In this document: positions 19,904-27,803 of the stretch, piece after piece | Position numbering within the stretch: position 1 is the first letter of the stretch | Layout of the letters: each line of letters opens with the position of its first letter | From: Gimesia fumaroli | GTDB lineage: Bacteria > Planctomycetota > Planctomycetia > Planctomycetales > Planctomycetaceae | Direction of reading: 5' to 3' | NCBI RefSeq assembly: GCF_007754425.1 | Contig: NZ_CP037452.1 | Location: forward strand, 4,997,164 to 5,061,163 | Length of the DNA: 64,000 nt | The notes under the pieces: generated by a model | What the model was told of the DNA's origin: nothing | The model's database searches: none | What the model saw: the letters and a program-made list of their open reading frames with translations, nothing else | Position numbers and translations under genes: made by a program

Positions 19904-21628
19904 TCAAACAGGAGAGGAGGTCAGGCTGCAAACCCGGTTTCTTCCTTCTGCCTTAGCCTGATAGAGTGCACCGTCGGCAGCTGCAACCATCGCTTCTACA
20001 CTCTCCATAACATGGGGTGCATAGGTCGAAATGCCCAGACTGGCTGTCACTGGAATGACAGTATCATTAAATTCAATCGTTGACGTTTCGATCGAATGCC
20101 GGATGACCTCTGCAATCCGTTCAGTACCTGCCAGACCAATGTCAGGCAGTAAAATTGCAAGTTCTTCGCCACCATAGCGGGCGGCGATCACGCTGTCCGA
20201 AGAGCGAATCTCTTTGATTCGTTCTCTCAGAATATGAGCCACCCGCCTGAGAACTTCGTCTCCTGCCTGATGGCCATAAGTATCGTTTACGGATTTGAAA
20301 TGATCCAGATCAATCAGAATCAACGAACACGACATCTGCATACTATGAGCGCGGTTGAATTCGTCTTCGATCAATTCGTCGAAGGAACGACGATTCACTA
20401 ATCCTGTTAAACCATCCTGCTTCGCCTGTCGTTCAATTGTGGCATGACTCAGTACCTTGAGAAGTGTATTGGAAAGAAACTGAGAAGCCCAGGAAATCAA
20501 TCGCAGGGAGCGCTCATCGTAAGGCTGACTCTCCTGACTGGTCAGACAGATGGCTCCAATACGTTTCCGATTCGTCACCAGTGGAGAAATCAAGGCAGCG
20601 CCGATCAATGATCGAATCCCATGGTTTTCTAATTGATCACCTGCCAATGATGTATTCTCGCCCGAACTCAATCCAATTCGGACCAGATTGATTTCATGTT
20701 CACGCCAACGGGTCTTCACCCCAGTCTGAAGGGTAATTCCACATTGTACAATGGCTTTACAGCCCGATTCTTCACCCGGTGTCGACAGGAATAAACCTGC
20801 CCTGCTGGAATTGGTCAACTGACGGAGCCGATCCAAAAACTCTTCCAGCATTTTGACGGGAGTCTTATATTGCTGGTCAGCTAAAGAACGTAGTTCGAGC
20901 TGCTCTCTTGTCACCCGTAATTCATAACGGTGAGATTCAAAATCCTGATTTTTTACAATGTTCCGCGAGATACAGATCAGTAATCGTTTTGCCAGTTTTA
21001 TCTGCTGTTTTTCATCCACGCCTTTGGGATACAGATCGGTCGTGATAAAGATGCCCGAAACATCTTCTTTATCATACACAGCCATCAGGCAGAGCTTTTG
21101 GACTCGCGATCGATCCTGCTCGTGCAGGCAGCCGTAGATTTGAGATTCACGCAGTTTCTTCCCGCGCAAGATCAGAACATTTTCACTGCGTAATTGATGC
21201 AGTATTTCTGAATCAACTTCGTAGACGGCTTTGGTATTCTTAGTGATACCCCGCGCTTCTCTTAATTTGAATTCACCACCAATTTGATTGAGATAGATTC
21301 CAAATCCTTCGCGTAAAGATGGAACATATCGTTTCAATAATAATTCTATGGTCTGGTCAAATTCAGACTGAGTCACAAATTCACGCAGAATATGATTCTC
21401 GATCAGTGTCATGGCACGATCAGATTGAACATCGTTTAATTCTTCTTCAACTGCAGAAATATTACGTTGGAATTCCTCATTCTCTTGACGAACGGCAGAC
21501 ATTTTCAAAGAGTAAACAGCATACTGCAGCAGGCATACACAAGCGATCGCCACGACACTCAAGCTGGACACGCCGTGCGCTACGTTATTCGTAAACACTT
21601 CTATGATTGATGCGATAAGGTAAGACAA
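19904..21628 (-). CDS. GAF-GGDEF diguanylate cyclase
   Basis: 574 residues: one membrane helix near residues 18-40, a coiled region to about 90, a divergent sensory domain, a GAF-like domain at about 255-400, and a C-terminal GGDEF domain with active site RYGGEEL near residue 482. The core motifs GLTGLVNRRSFDEL and LIDLDHFKSVNDTYGH are complete, so c-di-GMP synthesis is likely. An RSSD sequence upstream of GGEEL resembles the inhibitory I-site but with two extra residues between. Start is TTG with AGGAG close by. Confidence 0.92.
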   Translation of the reverse strand: MSYLIASIIEVFTNNVAHGVSSLSVVAIACVCLLQYAVYSLKMSAVRQENEEFQRNISAVEEELNDVQSDRAMTLIENHILREFVTQSEFDQTIELLLKRYVPSLREGFGIYLNQIGGEFKLREARGITKNTKAVYEVDSEILHQLRSENVLILRGKKLRESQIYGCLHEQDRSRVQKLCLMAVYDKEDVSGIFITTDLYPKGVDEKQQIKLAKRLLICISRNIVKNQDFESHRYELRVTREQLELRSLADQQYKTPVKMLEEFLDRLRQLTNSSRAGLFLSTPGEESGCKAIVQCGITLQTGVKTRWREHEINLVRIGLSSGENTSLAGDQLENHGIRSLIGAALISPLVTNRKRIGAICLTSQESQPYDERSLRLISWASQFLSNTLLKVLSHATIERQAKQDGLTGLVNRRSFDELIEDEFNRAHSMQMSCSLILIDLDHFKSVNDTYGHQAGDEVLRRVAHILRERIKEIRSSDSVIAARYGGEELAILLPDIGLAGTERIAEVIRHSIETSTIEFNDTVIPVTASLGISTYAPHVMESVEAMVAAADGALYQAKAEGRNRVCSLTSSPV

Positions 21629-21911
21629 CTGTCTCCTGCGCTTTCTAACATACAGGCCAGATTAATTCGAATAGAAAATCAATGTGAATTCTGTGGTCTT
21701 CATTAAAACTTAGCTCAAAAAATGAGTCCGGGGAGCATGGATTTTACGTTCACCACTAGTGAATTCCCTCACTTCATTTGATTCCCCGCTGAATTCGTTA
21801 TAATCCAAAGAAAGAGACTTTTTTCACTTTAAGAGCCGGGACGGTTCATTTCTAATATTACTGCAGCTAACTCCTTTTCAGATCAATTTTTAGAGAGCAT
21901 CAGGTCCTTCC

Positions 21912-22679
21912 ATGAACAAAACCATTGTCCTTCCCTGTTCACTGTCAGGAAATCGTTTCCCTCAAATCTGTCTGCTGTTCTGCCTGATTCTGTTTGTTAC
22001 CTTGTCAGGATCGGTTTCTGCCGAAAAGAAAAAAGAAGCATCATCCGATAAGAAAGCAGCCAAGGCAGACACCCACAAAAAGAAAAACGCAACTCCATGG
22101 GTATCACTATTCAATGGCAAAAATCTCGAAGGCTGGAAAGTCCCTGAGTTTGGTGGAGAAGGGGAAGTCCATGTCAAGGATGGGAACCTGATGCTGGAAA
22201 TGGGCGTCGATTTGACCGGCGTCACGCTGACAAAAATCAAAAACCTTCCCAAAACCAACTACGAAGTTGAGCTGGAAGCCATGCGTGTCGATGGTACAGA
22301 TTTCTTCTGTGGTTTGACTTTTCCAGTTAAAAAAGATCCCTGTTCCTTCATTCTTGGTGGCTGGGGCGGCAGCCTGTGCGGAATTTCCAGTATTGATGGA
22401 GATGATGCCTCTCAAAACAGTACCACCACCTTCCAGACCTTTAAGAAGAAGCAGTGGTATAAAATCCGTCTCCAGGTGACGGATCATAAAATTCAGGCCT
22501 GGTTGGATGGAAAACAGATCGTCGATCAGAATTTGAAGGACCGCAAAATTTCGATTCGTCATGAAGTCGAACTTTCCCGCCCCTTTGGAATTACATCATT
22601 CGCTACAACAGCCGCTTTGAAAAATATCCGACTTCGCAAGTTAACTCAGCAGGAAGTCGCGAATACGGCACCGAAGTAA
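21912..22679 (+). CDS. Secreted DUF1080 (3-keto-disaccharide hydrolase-like) protein
   Basis: 255 residues with a clear signal peptide (about 1-37) and a Lys/Ala-rich linker. The mature part begins with WVSLFNGKNLEGWKVP, the hallmark of DUF1080, a concanavalin-like beta-sandwich, followed by IKNLPKTNYEVELEAMRVDG and a strand-rich body. Family members act on glycans or keto-sugars outside the cytoplasm; activity here is inferred. Abundant in planctomycetes. A perfect dyad lies just after the stop. Confidence 0.9.
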   Translation: MNKTIVLPCSLSGNRFPQICLLFCLILFVTLSGSVSAEKKKEASSDKKAAKADTHKKKNATPWVSLFNGKNLEGWKVPEFGGEGEVHVKDGNLMLEMGVDLTGVTLTKIKNLPKTNYEVELEAMRVDGTDFFCGLTFPVKKDPCSFILGGWGGSLCGISSIDGDDASQNSTTTFQTFKKKQWYKIRLQVTDHKIQAWLDGKQIVDQNLKDRKISIRHEVELSRPFGITSFATTAALKNIRLRKLTQQEVANTAPK

Positions 22680-22689
22680 AAAAACAAAA

Positions 22690-22707
22690 TGTTGATAAAT
22701 ATCAACA
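22690..22707. promoter_or_regulatory. Perfect palindrome matching the FNR/CRP-type consensus
   Basis: TGTTGATA-AA-TATCAACA, perfect 8-bp arms with a 2-bp spacer. The core reads TTGAT-N4-ATCAA, the classic FNR box. It lies 158 bp upstream of the next start on the plus strand and 11 bp after the DUF1080 stop. There is no T-run, so a terminator is less likely than a binding site. No FNR-type regulator with a DNA-binding domain is encoded in the window. Confidence 0.4.
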
Positions 22708-22864
22708 GACTGATGAACAAACTCACCAGACTATCGGGTGATTCTAATTTGAGCTAATCCATAAACTGATAAACCTGTTACATTTAGGAGATAATTCGTC
22801 AATTCAGAAAACGAGCGGTATCGGTTTTGCATTCGTAAAGAGAGAGAAGGGTTTGGAATAGTGC

Positions 22865-23857
22865 GTGGTTTCAAGCCCTCTTTTTCTTTACTCTGGGAAA
22901 AACGGTATTATCTTGAATTCACAATTAACAGCAGAAGTCGCTGCACTGATTGCATCGAAAAGTCTCTCTCTGGCTGAAGGAACAAACCCCTTCTCTCCCA
23001 CAGCGCTTTACGATTTCTGGTTTCATGGACAGGAACATCTGAAACAACGCCGTAAAGTTCTGGAGCCATTTGCCAATGCAGACGGGGATTCTTCAATCTC
23101 TGAAAAAGAACTGGAAGTGATCCTCAAGGACTTCTTCGCTGAAGAAATGCTGGTTCGTGTTGTTACCGCGGTATTCACTGCCGCTGACAAAAGACGTAAT
23201 CAATGCCAGGCTGAGCCGATATCCCGGAGTCTCTTTTTATCATTTCTTGACGTCAAAAAGCTGGCGTTGACAATTCTCGTGTCTGAAAAACACATGAGCC
23301 TGGAGACTTTAAAAAGCATCAATCGTATCAGACGTTCAATCGAACGCTGGACCGACTTGTTTCTAGGACAACTGGTCTTCCGATTTGGCTTGGAAGAATT
23401 CGCGCATGAAACGGCCCGTTCCAGAGATTTTGGAGAAGATCAGGTCTCTAATCTGAATGCACCTCACCCGGTTCAAACATGGGATCTCATCACAGCCGGC
23501 CTGCGTATCTCTTTCCCCGCCGGCCTCTCCAGTAAAACAGATGATCATTGGGAAAAAATGCTGGGCGCGATCATTGCCTGTTATCCCTCTGAGTGCTTTA
23601 ACGATTCCGCCACGATGAAATCCCTCCAGCGAATTCGTATCGAGCGTAGTGGCCAGCATCCGGAAATGCGCCCGGATCGTCTACCGGAACACTTTAATAC
23701 AGCCATGTATCGTAGTCTGTTTGGAACCCATACTCAAAAACAGACAATCCCCAAACCGCCTGCCCAATTAAAAACAGATCCTCCCCCCCTCAATCAAAAA
23801 ACATCAATCAGCTTTTCCAAGCTTAAAAAACGCAATTCAAATGAGTCTTCTTCCTGA
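22865..23857 (+). CDS. Hypothetical protein with an EF-hand-like motif
   Basis: 330 residues from a GTG; the true start is uncertain and could lie at a downstream TTG (NSQLTAEV region). Around residues 70-82 the sequence ANADGDSSISEKELEVIL matches a calcium-binding EF-hand loop (D-x-D-x-S-x-I-x5-E). The rest is helical and soluble, with an RSIERWTDLFLGQLVFRFG stretch and a Pro/Lys-rich C-terminus. No signal peptide, so a cytoplasmic calcium-responsive role would be unusual. Family not recognised. Confidence 0.72.
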   Translation: MVSSPLFLYSGKNGIILNSQLTAEVAALIASKSLSLAEGTNPFSPTALYDFWFHGQEHLKQRRKVLEPFANADGDSSISEKELEVILKDFFAEEMLVRVVTAVFTAADKRRNQCQAEPISRSLFLSFLDVKKLALTILVSEKHMSLETLKSINRIRRSIERWTDLFLGQLVFRFGLEEFAHETARSRDFGEDQVSNLNAPHPVQTWDLITAGLRISFPAGLSSKTDDHWEKMLGAIIACYPSECFNDSATMKSLQRIRIERSGQHPEMRPDRLPEHFNTAMYRSLFGTHTQKQTIPKPPAQLKTDPPPLNQKTSISFSKLKKRNSNESSS

Positions 23858-23894
23858 CGACTGCAAGACCAGTAGAAACTTGATGGAATATCAG

Positions 23895-23924
23895 TTGACT
23901 TGATTCCCCGTACAGGAGTATGAT
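23895..23924 (+). promoter_or_regulatory. Predicted sigma-70-type promoter of the aroF leader
   Basis: TTGACT at 23895-23900 and TATGAT at 23919-23924 with an 18-bp spacer, close to the housekeeping consensus. Transcription would begin near 23931, giving about 60 nt of 5' leader before the leader peptide start and about 285 nt before aroF. Confidence 0.6.
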
Positions 23925-23990
23925 TGAGCTTGAAGTGATTCAGAAAGAAATTTCGTTGAATTAGTAATTTTATTGTTTTGGAGTTTCTCC

Positions 23991-24125
23991 GTGACACATC
24001 GGTTTGGTACTTTTAGCTTTAATTTCGTGCGGCTGACTTATGTTTCAGCCTGGCACTTTTTTAGCTATTGGTTTACCGGAACAGGTTACCAGACCGATCG
24101 AGCATACATCGTTCACAATAGATGA
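23991..24125 (+). CDS. Aromatic-rich leader peptide of the aroF attenuator
   Basis: A 44-residue frame starting GTG, with GGAG seven nt upstream. It contains 7 Phe, 4 Tyr and 2 Trp (13 of 44). Residues 17-28 read YVSAWHFFSYWF, seven aromatics of twelve, and end 7 nt before the antiterminator arm. The stop lies between antiterminator and terminator. This is the arrangement of pheL/trpL-type leaders: scarcity of charged tRNA for Phe, Tyr or Trp would stall the ribosome in the run. A small hairpin (GGCTGA/TCAGCC at 24031-24036 and 24045-24050) could be the pause structure. Confidence 0.82.
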   Translation: MTHRFGTFSFNFVRLTYVSAWHFFSYWFTGTGYQTDRAYIVHNR

Positions 24126-24158
24126 ACAAACCCTGAATTCGATTGGCCCTGTAACCTG
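24082..24158 (+). promoter_or_regulatory. Antiterminator pairing of the aroF leader
   Basis: CAGGTTAC at 24082-24089 is the exact complement of GTAACCTG at 24151-24158. The second segment contains half of the left arm of the terminator stem, so the two structures exclude each other. The GGTTAC core of the first segment duplicates the GGTTAC of the terminator's right arm, which is how the two compete. A ribosome stalled at the aromatic codons would leave the first segment free; one that reaches the stop at 24123-24125 would cover or approach it. Confidence 0.72.
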
Positions 24159-24179
24159 CCTGGTTACAGGGCTTTTTTT
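24146..24179 (+). terminator. Attenuator (intrinsic terminator) before aroF
   Basis: Perfect 11-bp stem: GCCCTGTAACC at 24146-24156 pairs with GGTTACAGGGC at 24162-24172, loop TGCCT, followed directly by seven T residues. It sits 35 bp before the aroF start and downstream of the leader peptide, so it is placed to attenuate aroF and is not the end of the previous gene, which lies about 290 bp away on the other side of a promoter. Confidence 0.88.
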
Positions 24180-24214
24180 ATACCCTGAGTCTAAAATAGA
24201 AACGAGTCAAAGCC

Positions 24215-25231
24215 ATGATAGTAGTAATGAAGCCTAATGCCACAGCGGAAATGGTCCAGGCAATGGTGAAGCGTGTGGAAGAAATGGGGCTGAAAGCACA
24301 TGTCATCGTTGGCGAAGAACGAACTGTGATTGCAGCCGCTGGTGTTAAACGAGACGGCCATCAGGCAGAGCTTGAATCGTGCGACGAAGTAGAAAAAATC
24401 GTTCCTATCATCGCTTCGTATAAAGTCGCCAGCAAAGAAACCAAACCGGAACCCACGGTCGTCCAGATACGTGATCTTAAAATTGGAGGTTCTCATGTTG
24501 GTGTGATTGCAGGCCCTTGTTCCGTGGAAAGTGAAGAACAAATACTGCAGGTTGCCCGTCAGGTGAAAGCAGCTGGTGCAACTGGGTTACGAGGTGGTGC
24601 TTTCAAACCACGAACCAGCCCTTACTCGTTCCAGGGAATGAAAGAAGAAGGCTTAAAGCTATTGGCCCTGGCACGTGAAGAAACAGGACTTGCCGTCGTC
24701 ACCGAAGTCATGACTCCCGAACACGTTGACATGCTCTGCCAATATGCCGATGTATTGCAAATTGGTGCCCGCAACATGCAAAACTATCACCTGCTGCAAG
24801 CAGTCGGTGAAACGCGTACTCCTGTACTGCTCAAACGAGGCCCCTCCGCCTCTATTGAAGAATTCCTTCTCGCCGCAGAATACATTCTCGACCAGGGTAA
24901 TCAGCAGGTCATGCTTTGTGAGCGGGGAGTGAGAACATTCGAAACACATACCCGATTCACCTTGCCTCTGGCAACGGTCCCTTACCTGCATGAGCGAACA
25001 CACTTGCCTGTTGTGATTGACCCCAGTCACGGTACCGGCATCGCCAGTCTGGTTCCTCCCATGTGTGCCGCCGCGATTGCCGCCGGCTGTGATGGATTGA
25101 TCCTCGAAGTTCACCCTGATCCTTCTCGCGCGATGAGCGATGGTGCCCAGTCACTGACTCCAGAAGTTTTCGCTGATACGATGGAGACCTGCCGCAAAGT
25201 GGCCGCAGCCATCGGGAAGGAATTAGGATAA
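24215..25231 (+). CDS. aroF: DAHP synthase (3-deoxy-7-phosphoheptulonate synthase), type I-beta
   Basis: Condenses phosphoenolpyruvate and erythrose 4-phosphate, the first step of the shikimate pathway to Phe, Tyr and Trp. 338 residues: an N-terminal ferredoxin-like regulatory domain (about 1-70, [18 protein letters not shown]) and a TIM-barrel catalytic domain with [47 protein letters not shown] and EVHPDPS. The N-terminal domain is the one that confers feedback control in this class. It is preceded by a Phe/Tyr/Trp attenuator, so control is likely both allosteric and transcriptional. An ATG at 24227 is an alternative start. Followed after 50 bp by a sugar-phosphate isomerase gene. Confidence 0.96.
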   Translation: MIVVMKPNATAEMVQAMVKRVEEMGLKAHVIVGEERTVIAAAGVKRDGHQAELESCDEVEKIVPIIASYKVASKETKPEPTVVQIRDLKIGGSHVGVIAGPCSVESEEQILQVARQVKAAGATGLRGGAFKPRTSPYSFQGMKEEGLKLLALAREETGLAVVTEVMTPEHVDMLCQYADVLQIGARNMQNYHLLQAVGETRTPVLLKRGPSASIEEFLLAAEYILDQGNQQVMLCERGVRTFETHTRFTLPLATVPYLHERTHLPVVIDPSHGTGIASLVPPMCAAAIAAGCDGLILEVHPDPSRAMSDGAQSLTPEVFADTMETCRKVAAAIGKELG

Positions 25232-25281
25232 TCGTCTGTTGACGAACACTGAGTTCACCGCTTGACCGTTGGAGCCCGATC

Positions 25282-26169
25282 ATGAAGCTTTGCCTCTTTT
25301 CAGTGAGTTATGCTGGTTTTTGGGGACAATCCACCTTGAACCTGACCGAATTCATCGCCCAGTCTTCTCAACTGGGTTATGATTCGGTGATGCTAATGGG
25401 CAAACGGCCTCACCTGTCTCCATTGGATGTGACTCCTGAAAAAGTCGCTTCAATTCAACACGCGCTCGATGAACATCAAATCAAGTGTTCGATCATCGGC
25501 GGCTACACCGATTTTTCTGGTACAGGAGCCGCTGAGGTTCCTTTTCTGGAATTCCAAATCCAGTATGTCCAGCAGTTAGCACAGTTGGCACAGCAATTGG
25601 GCGCCTCAACCGTTCGCATTTTTACCGCTTACGACTCCCCACAACAGACTCCACACGCTCTCTGGTGTCAAGTCGTATCAGCACTCCAGGAATGCTGCGA
25701 CCGTGCCGCCGCTTATAATGTCACAGTCGCCGTCCAGAATCACCACGACGTCGGCGTCCACTCTGATGCATTATTAGAACTACTGCACGATATCGACCGA
25801 CCGAACTGCAAGCTCGGCTTTGATGCCTGGTCCCCTGCACTGCGCGAAGAAAATCTGTTCGAAGCAGCCCGAAAAATGGCGCCTTATACCGCCATCACCA
25901 CCAATGCCGATTACATCAGGCTCCCCCGTTTCAACTATCAGCCTGAAGTGATCAATTATCAGCGCCTGCAGCCTGACATAGTACGTGCTGTCAAATTTGG
26001 TACCGGGTTCATCGATTACTCTGCCTTTTTCCACGGCTTGAAAGAAGGCGGTTTCAACGGCACCGCAACCTATGAAATGTGCTCACCCATTCGTGGCGGC
26101 GGCAGTCTGGAAAACCTGAATGATTTTGCGGCTGAGTATCTGACGTGGATGAAAACCCACTTAATTTGA
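25282..26169 (+). CDS. Sugar phosphate isomerase/epimerase (xylose-isomerase-like TIM barrel)
   Basis: 295 residues of the AP-endonuclease-2/xylose isomerase TIM-barrel family. Visible elements include the N-terminal MKLCLFSVSYAG strand, VAVQNHHDVG and KLGFDAW (acid and His metal ligands on barrel strands) and YEMCSPIRGGG near the C-terminus. Likely isomerises or epimerises a sugar or sugar phosphate; substrate not predictable. GGAG lies before the ATG. It follows aroF closely and may be co-transcribed and so share its attenuation, though no pathway link is obvious. Confidence 0.87.
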   Translation: MKLCLFSVSYAGFWGQSTLNLTEFIAQSSQLGYDSVMLMGKRPHLSPLDVTPEKVASIQHALDEHQIKCSIIGGYTDFSGTGAAEVPFLEFQIQYVQQLAQLAQQLGASTVRIFTAYDSPQQTPHALWCQVVSALQECCDRAAAYNVTVAVQNHHDVGVHSDALLELLHDIDRPNCKLGFDAWSPALREENLFEAARKMAPYTAITTNADYIRLPRFNYQPEVINYQRLQPDIVRAVKFGTGFIDYSAFFHGLKEGGFNGTATYEMCSPIRGGGSLENLNDFAAEYLTWMKTHLI

Positions 26170-26189
26170 ACCGGATCTAAGCAGCCAGA

Positions 26190-27674
26190 TTACTTCCGTG
26201 ACGGGAGATACTTTAATAGCTCCTGCACCTGTTCCGGCTGTTTGTCTACGAGATTCTCCACCGGATCAGGCGTCTCTGAAATATCATAAAGTTCCAGTTT
26301 CGTCGGCTGCTTTTTGCCGGTAGTGGCAATCAGACGATGTGTTTTCGTCCGCACACTGATCGCCTTGTTCCAATAACTCAACGCTGCTTCGCGCACATCA
26401 GTCTTACTCCCATCCAAGATAGGTTTCAGACTGATACCGTCCAATGGATACTCCGTCTTTTGAAATTCAGGCTGACAAAGATCGACGAGGGTGGGATAAA
26501 GATCAACCGTCTCAACCAGAGCAGCAGATTTCAAACCTGCCTGCGAAACTCCCGGCGCACGGATAATCAGCGTACTCTTTAAAGCACGTTCAAATGGTGC
26601 ATGCTTGGCCCAGAGTGCAGAGTCCCCCAGAAACCAGCCGTGATCTCCCCAGACGACAACAATTGTATTCTCACTTAATCCCAGTTTATCCAGCGCAGTA
26701 AGTACTTTTTCAACCTGCCGATCGACATAACGTACGCATGCCAGATACGCCCGCCGTGTCTTGATTTGGGCGGCTTGATCTAAGGGACGCGTTTTTTCAT
26801 ATTCCATGTTGTAACTGTAAAACTCACCACTTTTATGCCAGTAGGGAGAATTGACTTTCTCAGGATGAGGCGGTGGGGGAATCGTCACACGTGACATGGC
26901 TTCCCAATCTTGCTCAGGAGCTACGAAAGGCAGGTGCGGTTTGAAAAAACCAAGTCCCATGAAGAATGGCTGTTCCTGCTGTTTCAACTCACCGAGCTTC
27001 TGAATCGCCTGTTGGGCCAGCAATCCATCGGGCAGATCTTCATCCTGCTCGACAGTGAATTCCATTAGATCACGAATACCAGAGCCATCTTCGCGACTGC
27101 GCCCGTTCGCATAGGCAAAAAAGATGCCCCAACCCCGTTTCCAGGATCCGAAGGGAGTCGCCAGATCATCCCAGGCATGAGGCAATTCATCACGGCCATC
27201 TCCCTTTCCGTTATATTCAAACACACGACCATCGGCTGTATGCGAGATTTTCCCAATACACGTTGTATGATAACCACTGCGGCGAAACAGTTCCGGCAGT
27301 GTCTGAGCTCCGACCGTTTGCGTGGCAGAGAGTGCTGATTTCCCGCGATAGAAGGCTTGATTACTGCGAGTGACGCCTGAATTTCGGGGACTGCGCCCGG
27401 TCAACAAAGCATAACGGGATGCTCCGCACGTCGGAACCTGGACAAAGTGATTTGTAAACAGAACTCCCTGTGACGCAAGTCGGTCCAGAGAGGGGCTCTG
27501 CACATGAGGGACCCCATAACACCCCAGTTCTGTTCTTAAATCATCGATGGCAATAAACAGTACATTGGGACGCTGTTTCTGCTGCGCCGCGATTGCTTGA
27601 CCGGGCAACCAGTGCAATAGACAGACAAAAGCAAGAATTACTATTCTCAAATGCAAGATGGAAACCGGATTCAC
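26190..27674 (-). CDS. Secreted sulfatase, iduronate-2-sulfatase-like
   Basis: 494 residues, GTG start, signal peptide of about 30 residues ending AIAAQQ. The alkaline-phosphatase-like fold shows the metal-binding IAIDDLR (Asp44-Asp45), the formylglycine motif TCGASRYALLTGR (Cys83, Arg87, with Ala in place of the usual Pro) and a C-terminal metal motif VVWGDHGW. The nucleophile requires conversion of Cys83 to formylglycine by a maturase not seen here. Probably removes sulfate from polysaccharides; large sulfatase sets are typical of planctomycetes. Confidence 0.93.
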   Translation of the reverse strand: MNPVSILHLRIVILAFVCLLHWLPGQAIAAQQKQRPNVLFIAIDDLRTELGCYGVPHVQSPSLDRLASQGVLFTNHFVQVPTCGASRYALLTGRSPRNSGVTRSNQAFYRGKSALSATQTVGAQTLPELFRRSGYHTTCIGKISHTADGRVFEYNGKGDGRDELPHAWDDLATPFGSWKRGWGIFFAYANGRSREDGSGIRDLMEFTVEQDEDLPDGLLAQQAIQKLGELKQQEQPFFMGLGFFKPHLPFVAPEQDWEAMSRVTIPPPPHPEKVNSPYWHKSGEFYSYNMEYEKTRPLDQAAQIKTRRAYLACVRYVDRQVEKVLTALDKLGLSENTIVVVWGDHGWFLGDSALWAKHAPFERALKSTLIIRAPGVSQAGLKSAALVETVDLYPTLVDLCQPEFQKTEYPLDGISLKPILDGSKTDVREAALSYWNKAISVRTKTHRLIATTGKKQPTKLELYDISETPDPVENLVDKQPEQVQELLKYLPSRK

Positions 27675-27803
27675 AGAAAAGAACTCCCGCCAACAAACAC
27701 AGACTGACTGGCATAAAAAACAACAACCTTCAGTCTAGAGTTTGACACAGGCACACAGTCTTGTACACAGTAAAACTGCCTGAAAGTGCTGCCTGCCGTG
27801 CAA

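Noticed and set aside
24146..24179. Reading the hairpin as a simple terminator for the EF-hand gene
   Set aside because: It is about 290 bp after that gene's stop, beyond a good promoter and an aromatic-rich leader frame, and is tied to an exact competing pairing.
24040..24237. A 65-codon plus-strand frame covering the aroF leader and overlapping the aroF start
   Set aside because: It lies out of frame with the aromatic-rich leader, translates the terminator stem, has no ribosome binding site and no composition bias; the GTG-started frame at 23991 explains the region better.
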